A stretch of 64,000 bases of DNA, taken from assembly GCA_012103535.1 (NCBI GenBank), contig WLWQ01000003.1:1-64000 (forward strand). The letters run 5' to 3'. Below, in pieces: positions 7,393 to 15,700 of this stretch. Positions within the stretch are counted from its first letter, which is position 1. Every line of letters begins with the position of its first letter. The notes beneath the pieces were generated by a model that was not told where the DNA came from, did not search any database, and saw nothing but the letters and a program-made list of their open reading frames with translations. Position numbers and translations under genes: made by a program. The DNA is from Pseudomonadales bacterium. Lineage in GTDB: Bacteria > Pseudomonadota > Gammaproteobacteria > Pseudomonadales > Pseudohongiellaceae.

Positions 7393-8403
7393 TTAAAGCT
7401 GTCCCTCAGCGGCCATACGCTCTTCGACTCTTGCGCCGCGCAGGATATTTACCATGCCGTAATTGCCTTCGTGGCAGCCGTACTCGTAAAGCAGGCCTGC
7501 AACTTTGGTCATCGATACAATGGCGGTAAATTTATCTGTATAGGTAGATGGATCATCAACGGTAAATTCATAATCAACGGTAAAAGGTCCAACTCTGCTG
7601 AATTTCTCAGTTAACACCTTGTCGTATGATGTTCCAGCCTGACCAAAACTTGCAGAGAGTCCGTTAAAATTCTTGGTGACCACAACCAGCGTATCTCCAT
7701 CCCAGTAACCCCTGGAATCGCCAGTGTAGAAACGAATCTCATCATCCAGTGATTCCATGTCTTCAACGGAATCATATATAGGAACGATGCATGCATCATG
7801 AATCATTTCAGTCATTAGAACTGCTGTGTCCTGATTTTGAAAAATCTGTACATTATTGTTGTAAAGACTGGGAATCATCGGTGGGCCGGCATTAAATCCA
7901 ATAATGCATCGCTCTGACAGACCTCGATCTTCCGGGCCATCTGCACCGATTCCACCGGCAGCTATTCTTACCGGACGAGTGTCACCGGTAGTGATACCAC
8001 CATATACCCCCTGTTGATTTGTTACCCCCTCCTGCAAATCCGGAAGACGACCATCAGTTGGGTAAACAATGTGAGAAGTTCTTACATTTTCACCGATGCC
8101 TGCATTCTCAATCCAAAAATCATTGTATGAGCCGTCCACACCTTCAATTGGCAATGCAGCATCAGAATTTGCATCGGCCGCAGCTCGACGACGAGCGGCT
8201 TCTTCGACTTCTTCCGGAGTGAGAAACTGTCTTTCTCCATATCGGGTTGGACGTTGCATGGGGACATTGGATGACCAGTTCCACACTCCTTGTAAATCAG
8301 GTTGGCCCCATTCGGTTCGAGGGACATCATAATCCTGAGCCATCAATGGCAGTGACAAAGTCGCCGCAACGACAAGGGAAACTAATGAGCTTGTTGTTTT
8401 CAT
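7393..8403 (-). CDS. secreted protein of unknown function, 'PDLQGVW' family, copy 1
   Basis: The 336-residue protein has a signal peptide ending near residue 22 (LMAQ). The mature N-terminus reads 'PRTEWGQPDLQGVWNW' and the C-terminus 'YGCHEGNYGMVNILRGARVEE'. Two homologues lie at 34494-35495 and 54008-55018, sharing those ends, a central 'ERCI' or similar Cys turn, 'MIHDACIVPI' or equivalent, and 'GDSRGYWDGDTLVV'. I know this as a family of uncharacterised secreted proteins often found in several copies in marine and soil bacteria; no reaction is established. It heads the operon with the DUF7282-like gene and the membrane quinoprotein, which suggests a periplasmic role in the same pathway. 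Confidence 0.8.
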   Translation of the reverse strand: MKTTSSLVSLVVAATLSLPLMAQDYDVPRTEWGQPDLQGVWNWSSNVPMQRPTRYGERQFLTPEEVEEAARRRAAADANSDAALPIEGVDGSYNDFWIENAGIGENVRTSHIVYPTDGRLPDLQEGVTNQQGVYGGITTGDTRPVRIAAGGIGADGPEDRGLSERCIIGFNAGPPMIPSLYNNNVQIFQNQDTAVLMTEMIHDACIVPIYDSVEDMESLDDEIRFYTGDSRGYWDGDTLVVVTKNFNGLSASFGQAGTSYDKVLTEKFSRVGPFTVDYEFTVDDPSTYTDKFTAIVSMTKVAGLLYEYGCHEGNYGMVNILRGARVEERMAAEGQL

Positions 8404-8516
8404 GAAATGCTCCGTGAATCGAATACCAGCAGCGAATAGATAACTTTATCGTGTCCGCTAAACACTAAGAAACCTGTAACTAATCATATTTACCACAATC
8501 AGCTGAATTGCACTAC

Positions 8517-8909
8517 TTAATCGGCGCCAGAAAGCACGTGTTTCAAGCCATCCAGTGATATTTTCATGCCCTGCTCAACAATAGGAGCGGCACGCTCCGG
8601 GGCTATTTCTGTAGTCCAGGTAAGCAGACACTGGCCGTCATTCTCGCTTAGTTCTATGGTGGCCAAATGGTGCTCCAAAGGATTCGGTGTCTTTATAGCC
8701 GAATACTGTAGTCTATGCTGCTCTGAATCGTTGACTAAAATGCGTTCTTGAACCTCGCCTATCCCTTCCATCGAGAAAGAACGTACCCCGCCACTTTCTG
8801 TGATCGAGCTAACCGCAGGAACCCAATCTGCGCGGGTTACATCGCTAATAATTTCCCACACGGCTTCCACTGAATGAGGTAATTGTTCTTTTAGTTCGAT
8901 TGTTTCCAT
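8517..8909 (-). CDS. SRPBCC (START-like) family protein
   Basis: The 130-residue protein matches the polyketide-cyclase/START-like fold: an initial strand 'METIELKEQLPHSVEAVWEIISD', a tryptophan 'RADWVPAV', then a run of beta strands and a long C-terminal helix 'IVEQGMKISLDGLKHVL'. The family makes a hydrophobic cavity that binds lipids or aromatic ligands. It is cytoplasmic with no signal peptide. It is transcribed in the same direction as the gene at 7393 but lies 113 bp before it, and is divergent from the quinoprotein gene at 9105. A triple 12-bp repeat lies 28 bp upstream of its start and may control it. Ligand unknown. Confidence 0.85.
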   Translation of the reverse strand: METIELKEQLPHSVEAVWEIISDVTRADWVPAVSSITESGGVRSFSMEGIGEVQERILVNDSEQHRLQYSAIKTPNPLEHHLATIELSENDGQCLLTWTTEIAPERAAPIVEQGMKISLDGLKHVLSGAD

Positions 8910-8936
8910 TGCAGAGTTCCTTGCCGTTTTTAGCCT

Positions 8937-8972
8937 GGCTATAAGTAGGGCTATAAGTGGAGCTATAAAAAG
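8937..8972. repeat. three tandem 12-bp direct repeats in promoter region
   Basis: GGCTATAAGTAG, GGCTATAAGTGG and AGCTATAAAAAG follow one another without spacing. They lie between the divergent SRPBCC and quinoprotein genes, close to the SRPBCC start. The spacing of just over one helical turn fits cooperative protein binding, though chance slippage is also possible. Confidence 0.5.
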
Positions 8973-9038
8973 AAGCGCAATTTAACACTGATTAGGATAT
9001 TCAACTAACACTCTATTTTGTATGCTTGGTGTTCAGTT

Positions 9039-9067
9039 CCAATGGAGGACCACTGCGGTCCTCTTGG
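9039..9067 (+). promoter_or_regulatory. leader hairpin before quinoprotein gene
   Basis: CCAA-TG-GAGGACC (9039-9051) pairs with GGTCCTC-TTGG (9057-9067) around the loop ACTGC, giving an 11-bp stem with a two-base bulge. It ends 37 bp before the start codon at 9105. It has no T-run, so it is more likely a leader structure or operator than a terminator. Confidence 0.45.
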
Positions 9068-9104
9068 GTTAAAACAAGAACACTAGACCCCCAAGGAGGA
9101 ATCG

Positions 9105-10913
9105 ATGATTCATCGAAGCCGCACTGCTGGAATCTCCAATCATTATTCGTTTAATTTTGTTCGTCGTTTTTTTGTCGCGATTCTCACCCTTGCACTGGGA
9201 TTAGTAAGTACAACTGTAGTTGCTCAGTCGGACTCTTATGACTGGCCCAGCCAAAATCTGAACATCCATAACAGCCGATATGCGGAATTGGACCAGCTTA
9301 ATCGTTCAAACGTTTCAAATTTAACCGAATCCTGGACATTCTCGCCAGGCCCGCAAGATTCAATTGTTCAAGTAACACCTTTAGTGACTAATGGCGTTAT
9401 GTATTTGCATTCCGCCAACACGATGTTTGCACTGAATGCAGCAAGCGGAGAAGAACTGTGGCGACGACCGTTGGATAGAGGACCCGCGGGTGGTCCGGTT
9501 CGAGGTTCGACTTATGCTGAGGGTCGTATCTATGCCTATCGCGGTGCGAACTTGTATGCCTTCGATGCTGAGACCGGAGCAGAGATTCGGTCCTTTGGAC
9601 AAACCGGCTTTGTGCAAGTTGTTACCGAAGCACTTCGACATAAATACCCTGATGTGTATCCAAGTAATACCGATCCCATAAATTTAGGTTACCGCCTAAC
9701 CACTCCACCAACTGTGCATGAAGGGAAGATGTATGTTGCTGCGGCCTTATCGGAAGGACATATTCCTGGTGGCCTGGTTATTCGTATCGATGCTATTACC
9801 GGTGTGGTGGAATGGGTATTCAATACCGTTCCGCAAACACCCAGTGATTCGGGTTGGGAAATTGCTCGAGACACATGGGGCACCGGCCAGCGTGCGGGTG
9901 GTGGTGTATGGACTCCACCGGCTATCGATACAGAATTTGGTTTGGTTTATGTGAATGCTGGTAACCCTTCGCCAGACTATGATGGGTCTGCGCGAGTCGG
10001 TGCTAACTTATTTACTAATGCCACCATAGCGCTAGAAATTGACACTGGTGAACTGGCCTGGTTTTTTCAGGCGGTGCATCACGATCTGTGGGATTGGGAT
10101 CATGTAACTGGACCATTGTTGTTTGACGTGACTAACGAAGCAGGTGAAATGGTTAAAGGTGTTGCGGCTGGAGGAAAGAATTGTTTGTTTTACATGTGGC
10201 ATCGAGAAACCGGTGAACCACTCTTCCCTATGCCGGAAACGGCAATGCCAACTGCAACCGACGTTCCTGGCGAAGTGGTTTACCCTACTCAACCTATTCC
10301 ACACACTGCTCGCGGTGTTCCCATGGATCCGCTCTGTGCCACCTTTATTCCTTTCGACGATCCGGAACTAGCAGCACGCAGTAAACAAATTTACACACCT
10401 TATTCATTGACCGAGCCTTATATTGTAGCTCATGGTGGCGCCAGTTTTGGATCGGCTTCATTCAGCCCACGCACGCAATTGGTTTACATAACAGGTAAGA
10501 ATGGCGCAATCAGTTTAACAGTGCAGCCAGTCGGCGATACTCTAACTCCAGGACCAGACAGCCGTGGCCACACTGAAAACTATGCCAGCCTGGATCGAAT
10601 ATCTGAGGGCTATCCTGCATCGACTACGGTTTCTGCTTATAGCCCGTTAGATGGCGAACAAGTCTGGCAAGCCGAGCTGCCTGCTCAATCCGCAATCGGC
10701 GCCAGTGGCAATCTTGTTACTGCTGGTGATCTGGTTTTTCAGGGATTAGAAAGCGGCGCATTTCTTGCATTGGATGCTGAGAATGGTGAGTCATTGTTTA
10801 GTTACCAAACTGCGAGGACGATTCGTTCTAGTCCTTTAACATATGCAGTTAATGGCAAACAGTATGTCAGTGTAGTTTCAACAAATACAGTGGTGACGCT
10901 GGCATTGCCTTAA
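9105..10913 (+). CDS. periplasmic PQQ-dependent dehydrogenase (alcohol/sugar type)
   Basis: The 602-residue protein has a long n-region and a signal peptide ending near residue 41 (VVAQ), then an eight-bladed PQQ beta-propeller beginning 'YDWPSQNLNIHNSRYAELDQL'. Tryptophan-docking repeats such as 'ALNAASGEELWRRPL' and 'ALDAENGESLFSY' are clear. 'HHDLWDWD' near residue 322 carries the catalytic Asp and the Lys of 'GGKNCLFYMWHRETG' is near the expected PQQ contact. There is no cytochrome domain and no membrane helix, so electrons must go to a separate carrier. ATG 9105 has an excellent AAGGAGGA at 9093-9100. It ends six bases from the convergent permease gene. Substrate cannot be deduced. Confidence 0.88.
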   Translation: MIHRSRTAGISNHYSFNFVRRFFVAILTLALGLVSTTVVAQSDSYDWPSQNLNIHNSRYAELDQLNRSNVSNLTESWTFSPGPQDSIVQVTPLVTNGVMYLHSANTMFALNAASGEELWRRPLDRGPAGGPVRGSTYAEGRIYAYRGANLYAFDAETGAEIRSFGQTGFVQVVTEALRHKYPDVYPSNTDPINLGYRLTTPPTVHEGKMYVAAALSEGHIPGGLVIRIDAITGVVEWVFNTVPQTPSDSGWEIARDTWGTGQRAGGGVWTPPAIDTEFGLVYVNAGNPSPDYDGSARVGANLFTNATIALEIDTGELAWFFQAVHHDLWDWDHVTGPLLFDVTNEAGEMVKGVAAGGKNCLFYMWHRETGEPLFPMPETAMPTATDVPGEVVYPTQPIPHTARGVPMDPLCATFIPFDDPELAARSKQIYTPYSLTEPYIVAHGGASFGSASFSPRTQLVYITGKNGAISLTVQPVGDTLTPGPDSRGHTENYASLDRISEGYPASTTVSAYSPLDGEQVWQAELPAQSAIGASGNLVTAGDLVFQGLESGAFLALDAENGESLFSYQTARTIRSSPLTYAVNGKQYVSVVSTNTVVTLALP

Positions 10914-10919
10914 GGACTA

Positions 10920-13355
10920 CTATTCAGTACGGATCGATTCTGTCGGATTTGAAAGGGCCGCCTTGATCGTTTGTCCTGCAACCGTGGCCATAGCAACTAT
11001 TAGTGCTAAGGCGACGGCAATGGCAATGGCAATGGCAATGGCAATGGCAATGGCAATGGCAATGGCAAAAATATCCCAGCTGATATTTATTCGATTAGCA
11101 AAAACATTCAGCCATTGATTCGATAAGAGCCAACTCGTTGGTAATGCAATAGCCGCGGCAATCAATACCGGTTTCGAAAACGACAGTGATAACAGCATGA
11201 CGATTTGAGATACGCTGGCGCCCAATACTTTGCGCACACCAATCTCTTTCCTGCGCTTTTCTGTGGTAAATGTGGCGAGGGCAAATAATCCCAAGCAGGC
11301 AATGCCAATTGCTAATAAGGTAAATACCTGAAGTAAGCGACTAATTTGTACCTCCAGGTGATACTGCTCCTGAAAATCATCACTTAAAAAGAAGTACTCA
11401 AAGGGCAGCTCAGGCTCAAAGGTATTCCATATCTGTTCGATGTCGTTAATAGTGTTTACCAGATTGTCGGAACTTAGTTTCACCGAAACGAAAGAGAATC
11501 CTCGATCACGAACGTAGAGTACTAGCGGTTCAACATCGAACTGTAACGATTCGTAATTAAAGTCTCGCATTACGCCAATAATATCTCTGCTATCACCGAA
11601 CTGGCGCGTAAGTTCGCGCCCGATTGGATCCTGGGGGTTATTCCAGCCCAATGCGGCGTAGGCCGCTTCGTTTAGCACGAATGCGCTGCTGGCATCTGAT
11701 TCAAATTCTCTGGAAAAGCCGCGACCCGATATTATTTCAATGCCGAAGGCTTCGATGAAATCATGATCTACCGGCAGGAAGTAGAAAGTCTGGCCGTCTT
11801 CATTCTGCCCTCGCTGCAAATCCGCCACATTGGTTGGCATTGGTCTGCCAGGAATAGATTGCGAGGCGGTTACAAAGTTAATGCCAGGGATTGCCTGTAG
11901 CGAGTCTTTTAGTGGATCTAGCTGGTTATTTAGAAAATCAGTATTGTTCGCATTAATAACCAGCGTTTGCTCTCTATCAAAACCCATATCCGCATTAAGC
12001 ATGAAAGTTAATTGGCGTTGAGCGATTAGAGCACCGACGATAAGCATTACCGATATCGAAAATTGCAGAACGACCAAACTCTGACGCAGCAGAGATTTCC
12101 TTGAGCTGCCAGATGATTGAGCCTTTAAAGCATCGCTTGGTGCAAATGAAGAAAGCACGAAAGCAGGATAAAGACCGGCAACAATTCCAACGCTAATAGC
12201 ACAAAGCAATAAAATTAAGAGTAATGGCCATTGTTCTAGGTAATTTAGGTTTATGGATTTTTCTGCCAGTGCATTAAATACTGGAAGCAAAAATTGAATT
12301 GCAATTAGTGCCAACAGCAATGACATTACCGCGATTGCAATTGACTCACCGAGAAACTGCCTGACTAGTTGCAACTGACCAGCCCCAAGTGTTTTCCGCA
12401 ATCCAACTTCTTTCGCCCGCTCAGCAGAACGTGCTGTGGACAAATTTACGAAATTGATTCCAGCAATGAGTAGAACAAAGATTGCAACTGCAGCGAAAAC
12501 GAAAACAGTTTGCTGAGTACTGTTATTACCTAGTTCGAATCGATAGTTGGAATTTAGGTGAATGGATTCGAGGGGCTGTAGATAAAGAAACTGACGATAA
12601 CCACTACCTGCCTCTTCTTCTCCAACATAGCGCGAAGGCATTTCATGGAGAATGTCTCCAACTGCCCCTTCAGTATCAGGCAATAGTTTTAAATAAGTAT
12701 GATAGTCGAGTCCCCACCAACCCCATTCAATACTTGGGCCATTGATTGACTCCAGGGTAGAAAAAGAAGCGAGAAGATCGAAATTGTAATGGGATTGTAC
12801 TGGCACATCTTCGATGACTGCTCTCACGGTCATCACTCTATCTCGTACCTCCAGTAAGCGACCCACAACATCGATGTCACTGTAGTATCGACGTGCCGTC
12901 GATTCGGTGAGCACCAAACTGTCCGGTGCCTCGAGCGCTGTAACCAGGTCTCCTGCAATGGGAACAAAAGTAAACACTTCGAAGAAATTCGCATCGGCGA
13001 AATAGGCCTGCTCTTCAAAGTAGACGATGTCCTCATTACTTACACTTACGGGATTTCGGTAAAGCCGAGTTCCGGCTTCGATTTGCACCGCATCAATCAG
13101 CGCGGCAGGTAACATCGGAGCAGAAGCTGTTGAAGTAAATTCGGGCGCACCGCCGCCGGAGAATCGCTCGACTCGCAAGCGATAGATACGATCGGAATCA
13201 TCGTGATACTGATCAAAGCTCAATTCATCGAAGACAAAGAGCATGATCAAGATGGAACAGATCATACCTAGGCTGAGGCCAGCAATATTCACTACTAAAC
13301 TGGTCTTATGTTTGAGGAGCGACCTGAAGGTCACTTTGAATGCGCTGGTTTCCAT
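10920..13355 (-). CDS. MacB/FtsX-type ABC transporter permease, orphan
   Basis: The 811-residue protein has two tandem halves, each with a membrane helix, a MacB-like periplasmic core and an FtsX helix bundle: a first helix near residues 21-43, a bundle near 280-400, a second start near 430 ('LRQSLVVLQFSISVMLIVGALIAQ' in two parts) and a last bundle near 690-790. 'RAKEVGLRKTLGA' and 'RRKEIGVRKVLGA' are the paired coupling motifs that contact an ATPase. Such permeases move lipoproteins, peptides or drugs or work mechanically, with a MacB/LolD-type ATPase. None is adjacent, so the partner is encoded elsewhere. The last helix is expanded by an Ala-Ile repeat (see 11016-11068). The gene is divergent from the methyltransferase gene. 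Confidence 0.9.
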   Translation of the reverse strand: METSAFKVTFRSLLKHKTSLVVNIAGLSLGMICSILIMLFVFDELSFDQYHDDSDRIYRLRVERFSGGGAPEFTSTASAPMLPAALIDAVQIEAGTRLYRNPVSVSNEDIVYFEEQAYFADANFFEVFTFVPIAGDLVTALEAPDSLVLTESTARRYYSDIDVVGRLLEVRDRVMTVRAVIEDVPVQSHYNFDLLASFSTLESINGPSIEWGWWGLDYHTYLKLLPDTEGAVGDILHEMPSRYVGEEEAGSGYRQFLYLQPLESIHLNSNYRFELGNNSTQQTVFVFAAVAIFVLLIAGINFVNLSTARSAERAKEVGLRKTLGAGQLQLVRQFLGESIAIAVMSLLLALIAIQFLLPVFNALAEKSINLNYLEQWPLLLILLLCAISVGIVAGLYPAFVLSSFAPSDALKAQSSGSSRKSLLRQSLVVLQFSISVMLIVGALIAQRQLTFMLNADMGFDREQTLVINANNTDFLNNQLDPLKDSLQAIPGINFVTASQSIPGRPMPTNVADLQRGQNEDGQTFYFLPVDHDFIEAFGIEIISGRGFSREFESDASSAFVLNEAAYAALGWNNPQDPIGRELTRQFGDSRDIIGVMRDFNYESLQFDVEPLVLYVRDRGFSFVSVKLSSDNLVNTINDIEQIWNTFEPELPFEYFFLSDDFQEQYHLEVQISRLLQVFTLLAIGIACLGLFALATFTTEKRRKEIGVRKVLGASVSQIVMLLSLSFSKPVLIAAAIALPTSWLLSNQWLNVFANRINISWDIFAIAIAIAIAIAIAIAIAVALALIVAMATVAGQTIKAALSNPTESIRTE
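11016..11068 (-). repeat. hexanucleotide microsatellite (GGCAAT)8 inside permease gene
   Basis: Eight perfect copies of GGCAAT (11016-11063) plus a partial ninth. On the coding strand this reads as alternating Ala-Ile codons in the final membrane helix of the permease. Each unit adds two residues without changing frame, so slippage would change helix length but not truncate the protein. Confidence 0.95.
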
Positions 13356-13526
13356 AGTAGGCGGCCGGTTTTCTCAGCTTCTTCTAAGTCTATCTAGTAA
13401 GACGCTCGCAAGTCCTGAAAGGTTAACAGAAATCGGCAGTGCAATTGAACGCCGAGTCCGGATGCAGGGCGCTAGAAACACGAAAATTCCTGCGATACAC
13501 TTGCCCGCACTCTCAGGACTCCTACT

Positions 13527-14513
13527 ATGCGCTTACTACTCTTTATTATCCTCTTCGTGGTACTTCTACCGCTCTTTCTAATTGGAGTTGCAATATTTAC
13601 CTGGCGCATTCGCCGAGTGTGCGTTCCGCAGAATATTTCGGGAACGGCTAACGAACCCTATGCTAGCCGACTTTTTATGCATATTGCAGGCAGTCGGATT
13701 GACGATGCTGGCTACAAGATTGCAAAGTATCTACCTTCTTATGGTGGAATTGTTCGATTCCTGATAATCGACACAACGAGATTAGCTTGTAAGCTAAGTG
13801 GCTATAAAGGATGGATGTTTTCTTATCCAGGTCCTCGTCCTTCAACACTCGCAACCTTGATGTCCCACCGCAGCTATTTTTTTGATGAGTCAATTAGGGA
13901 AGCCCTTACGAGGAACGAAAATCCGGCAACCCAATTCGTCGTATTGGGTGCAGGTTATGACACTCGCTGTTATGACTTACCGGAAGGATCGGATATCAAT
14001 TGTTTCGAAGTGGATATGCCGCCAACACTTAATGCTAAAAAACAAGCTCTGGAACTAGCTGGTGTTCCCCACGACCATGTGACCTTTGTTGAGACAGATT
14101 TTAATCAGGAAACCTGGATGGAAGCACTATTGAATTCAGGTTTTAATCCCAATCTTACGACTTATATTCTCTGGGAAGGTGTCACTATGTATCTGGTAGA
14201 GGAAGCAGTTCGCGACACCTTTAATCTGATCACAACTTTGCCTTCGGGTAGTGCCGCAGGTGTCGACTTCTTCTCGAAAGATCTTATCGAGGGAAACCCA
14301 CCATTTGAGAGAATTAGTAAGGCAATGCACAGGGGAATTAAGTACTACAGCGAGAATTTGCAGTTTGGTATTCCTACTGGTAAAAAACTTTCTGCAGGAA
14401 TTGAAGAATTGTCAAAGGAAAGTGGATTAACTCTGACCAAATTTGAACACGTAGGTTCAGAAGGCGATAAACTTCCGCCTTGGTACTTCTTTTCTCACAT
14501 CGAGAAGCACTGA
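13527..14513 (+). CDS. class I SAM-dependent methyltransferase, PPM1/LCM family
   Basis: The 328-residue protein begins with a hydrophobic helix (about residues 2-22), so it may be membrane-anchored, followed by a Rossmann methyltransferase. 'TQFVVLGAGYDTRCYDLP' is the SAM-binding glycine loop typical of the leucine carboxyl methyltransferase/PPM1 family, 'CFEVDMPPTLNAKKQAL' gives the acidic ribose contact, and 'YILWEGVTMYL' is the post-motif strand of the same family. Bacterial members usually methylate small molecules, with few known substrates. ATG 13527 follows a 171-bp divergent intergenic region shared with the permease. No pathway neighbours were found, so the substrate is unknown. Confidence 0.85.
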   Translation: MRLLLFIILFVVLLPLFLIGVAIFTWRIRRVCVPQNISGTANEPYASRLFMHIAGSRIDDAGYKIAKYLPSYGGIVRFLIIDTTRLACKLSGYKGWMFSYPGPRPSTLATLMSHRSYFFDESIREALTRNENPATQFVVLGAGYDTRCYDLPEGSDINCFEVDMPPTLNAKKQALELAGVPHDHVTFVETDFNQETWMEALLNSGFNPNLTTYILWEGVTMYLVEEAVRDTFNLITTLPSGSAAGVDFFSKDLIEGNPPFERISKAMHRGIKYYSENLQFGIPTGKKLSAGIEELSKESGLTLTKFEHVGSEGDKLPPWYFFSHIEKH

Positions 14514-14550
14514 TAGTTTTTTCTGACTAAGCAGATCACGATCAATTGAA

Positions 14551-14604
14551 TCTGAGTTGCACTCAGAGTCCTTTGATTGAGGTATTTCTTTAATCTCAAA
14601 GAAA
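14551..14604. terminator. hairpins between convergent genes
   Basis: TCTGAGT-TGC-ACTCAGA (14551-14567) and TTTCTTT-AATCTC-AAAGAAA (14585-14604) are two perfect 7-bp stems between the convergent methyltransferase and NHL genes. TCAAT/ATTGA flanks the first stem. The T-rich segment after the first hairpin makes it a plausible + strand terminator; the second may serve the other strand. Confidence 0.5.
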
Positions 14605-14612
14605 AACACTAG

Positions 14613-15674
14613 CTAATGTTTTTCATACTTCCTAAGTCGCCATGGTCCGACATCGGCTGCATAGACTACCGAGTCGTCGTGAGATGAACTAATTCCAGAT
14701 GCACCGGAAATTCGAGTCTGATCCGCTAAATCCAGATCCGGATCTGGAATAAAGTATTGCAGTTCTCCTGTTCGAGCACTGCCTATATAGATGCCACGAC
14801 TGGTTCCAGGATTAGTATTCGCATTTGAAGTGGAATCCGTGGCATATAGAGTATCGGTTGCTTTGTTTATATAGATGCCACTGGGTCTACCAAAGTGAGT
14901 CCATTCATCAACAAAGGTGCCGTCCTGTTCGAAGATCTGAATTCGACTATTACCTCGATCACCGATAAATAACCTGCCCTGAGAATCCATAGCTAGATCA
15001 TGAGGAGTGCTGAATTCACCTCGGCCAGACCCGGTTGCACCCCACTCAAAAAGGTAATCACCTTGAGAGGAATATTTTACGATTCGATTATTGGGCCCCT
15101 CTCCATCGGCGACGAATATATCGCCGTTTTCAGCAACGATGACACTAGCAGGTCGATTGAAGGTGCGTTCATCCTGGCCTGTAATACCAGGCTGTCCCAG
15201 AGTCATAACTAATTCGCCTGTTGGATTCAACTTGTGGACCACCGCACCCATTTCATCAGCAATGAGGGCAACGTCGGTAATCCACATGTTGCCCTCATGA
15301 TCGACATTAAAACCATGCGGCCTGCCGACTAACCCGGTTCCAAAACCAGCGAGAAATTCACCGTCGGGAGAAAATTTTAGAATGGGTGGATAGCCGGACC
15401 ATCTTCCTAAGCAATTGGCAGTCAAACCATCGGAATGTCCCGGCGCTACCAGCGGATCACCTAGCACAACTTTGAAACAGCGATGGTAAACATAAACATT
15501 TTCTTCAGGCCCGACCCGAACCTGAATCATTTCACCCCAGCGACCATCGTTCAGGTGTGGCGGTGGATTAGGCGCATCTACTAATTGATAGGGGTTTGTT
15601 TGCGCGAGTAAAGCAGAAGAACTTAATATTAGGATTACGGAATAAAGGATCTTATTCTTCAGAGATAAAGACAT
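14613..15674 (-). CDS. secreted NHL-repeat beta-propeller protein, copy 1
   Basis: The 353-residue protein has a signal peptide (cleavage near residue 25, LLAQ) and a six-bladed NHL propeller. Repeats include 'PASVIVAENGDIFVADG', 'TPHDLAMDSQGRLFIGDRGNSRIQIF' (split here) and 'RPSGIYINKATDTLYATD'. The fold is shared with peptidyl-alpha-hydroxyglycine lyase and with ligand-binding propellers; the blades alone do not tell the reaction. It is the last gene of a tight operon, 27 bp after the SDR and with its paralogue at 16502 upstream. The two NHL proteins share the first-blade and the 'NRIVKYSS'/'NRIIKFSS' segments, so they are duplicates. Expected in the periplasm. Confidence 0.82.
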   Translation of the reverse strand: MSLSLKNKILYSVILILSSSALLAQTNPYQLVDAPNPPPHLNDGRWGEMIQVRVGPEENVYVYHRCFKVVLGDPLVAPGHSDGLTANCLGRWSGYPPILKFSPDGEFLAGFGTGLVGRPHGFNVDHEGNMWITDVALIADEMGAVVHKLNPTGELVMTLGQPGITGQDERTFNRPASVIVAENGDIFVADGEGPNNRIVKYSSQGDYLFEWGATGSGRGEFSTPHDLAMDSQGRLFIGDRGNSRIQIFEQDGTFVDEWTHFGRPSGIYINKATDTLYATDSTSNANTNPGTSRGIYIGSARTGELQYFIPDPDLDLADQTRISGASGISSSHDDSVVYAADVGPWRLRKYEKH

Positions 15675-15700
15675 AGCTTTTCCTCTTTAGTTAAAGTTTT

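Noticed and set aside
11016..11068. Repeat array as a CRISPR
   Set aside because: Units are 6 bp without spacers and lie inside a permease frame.
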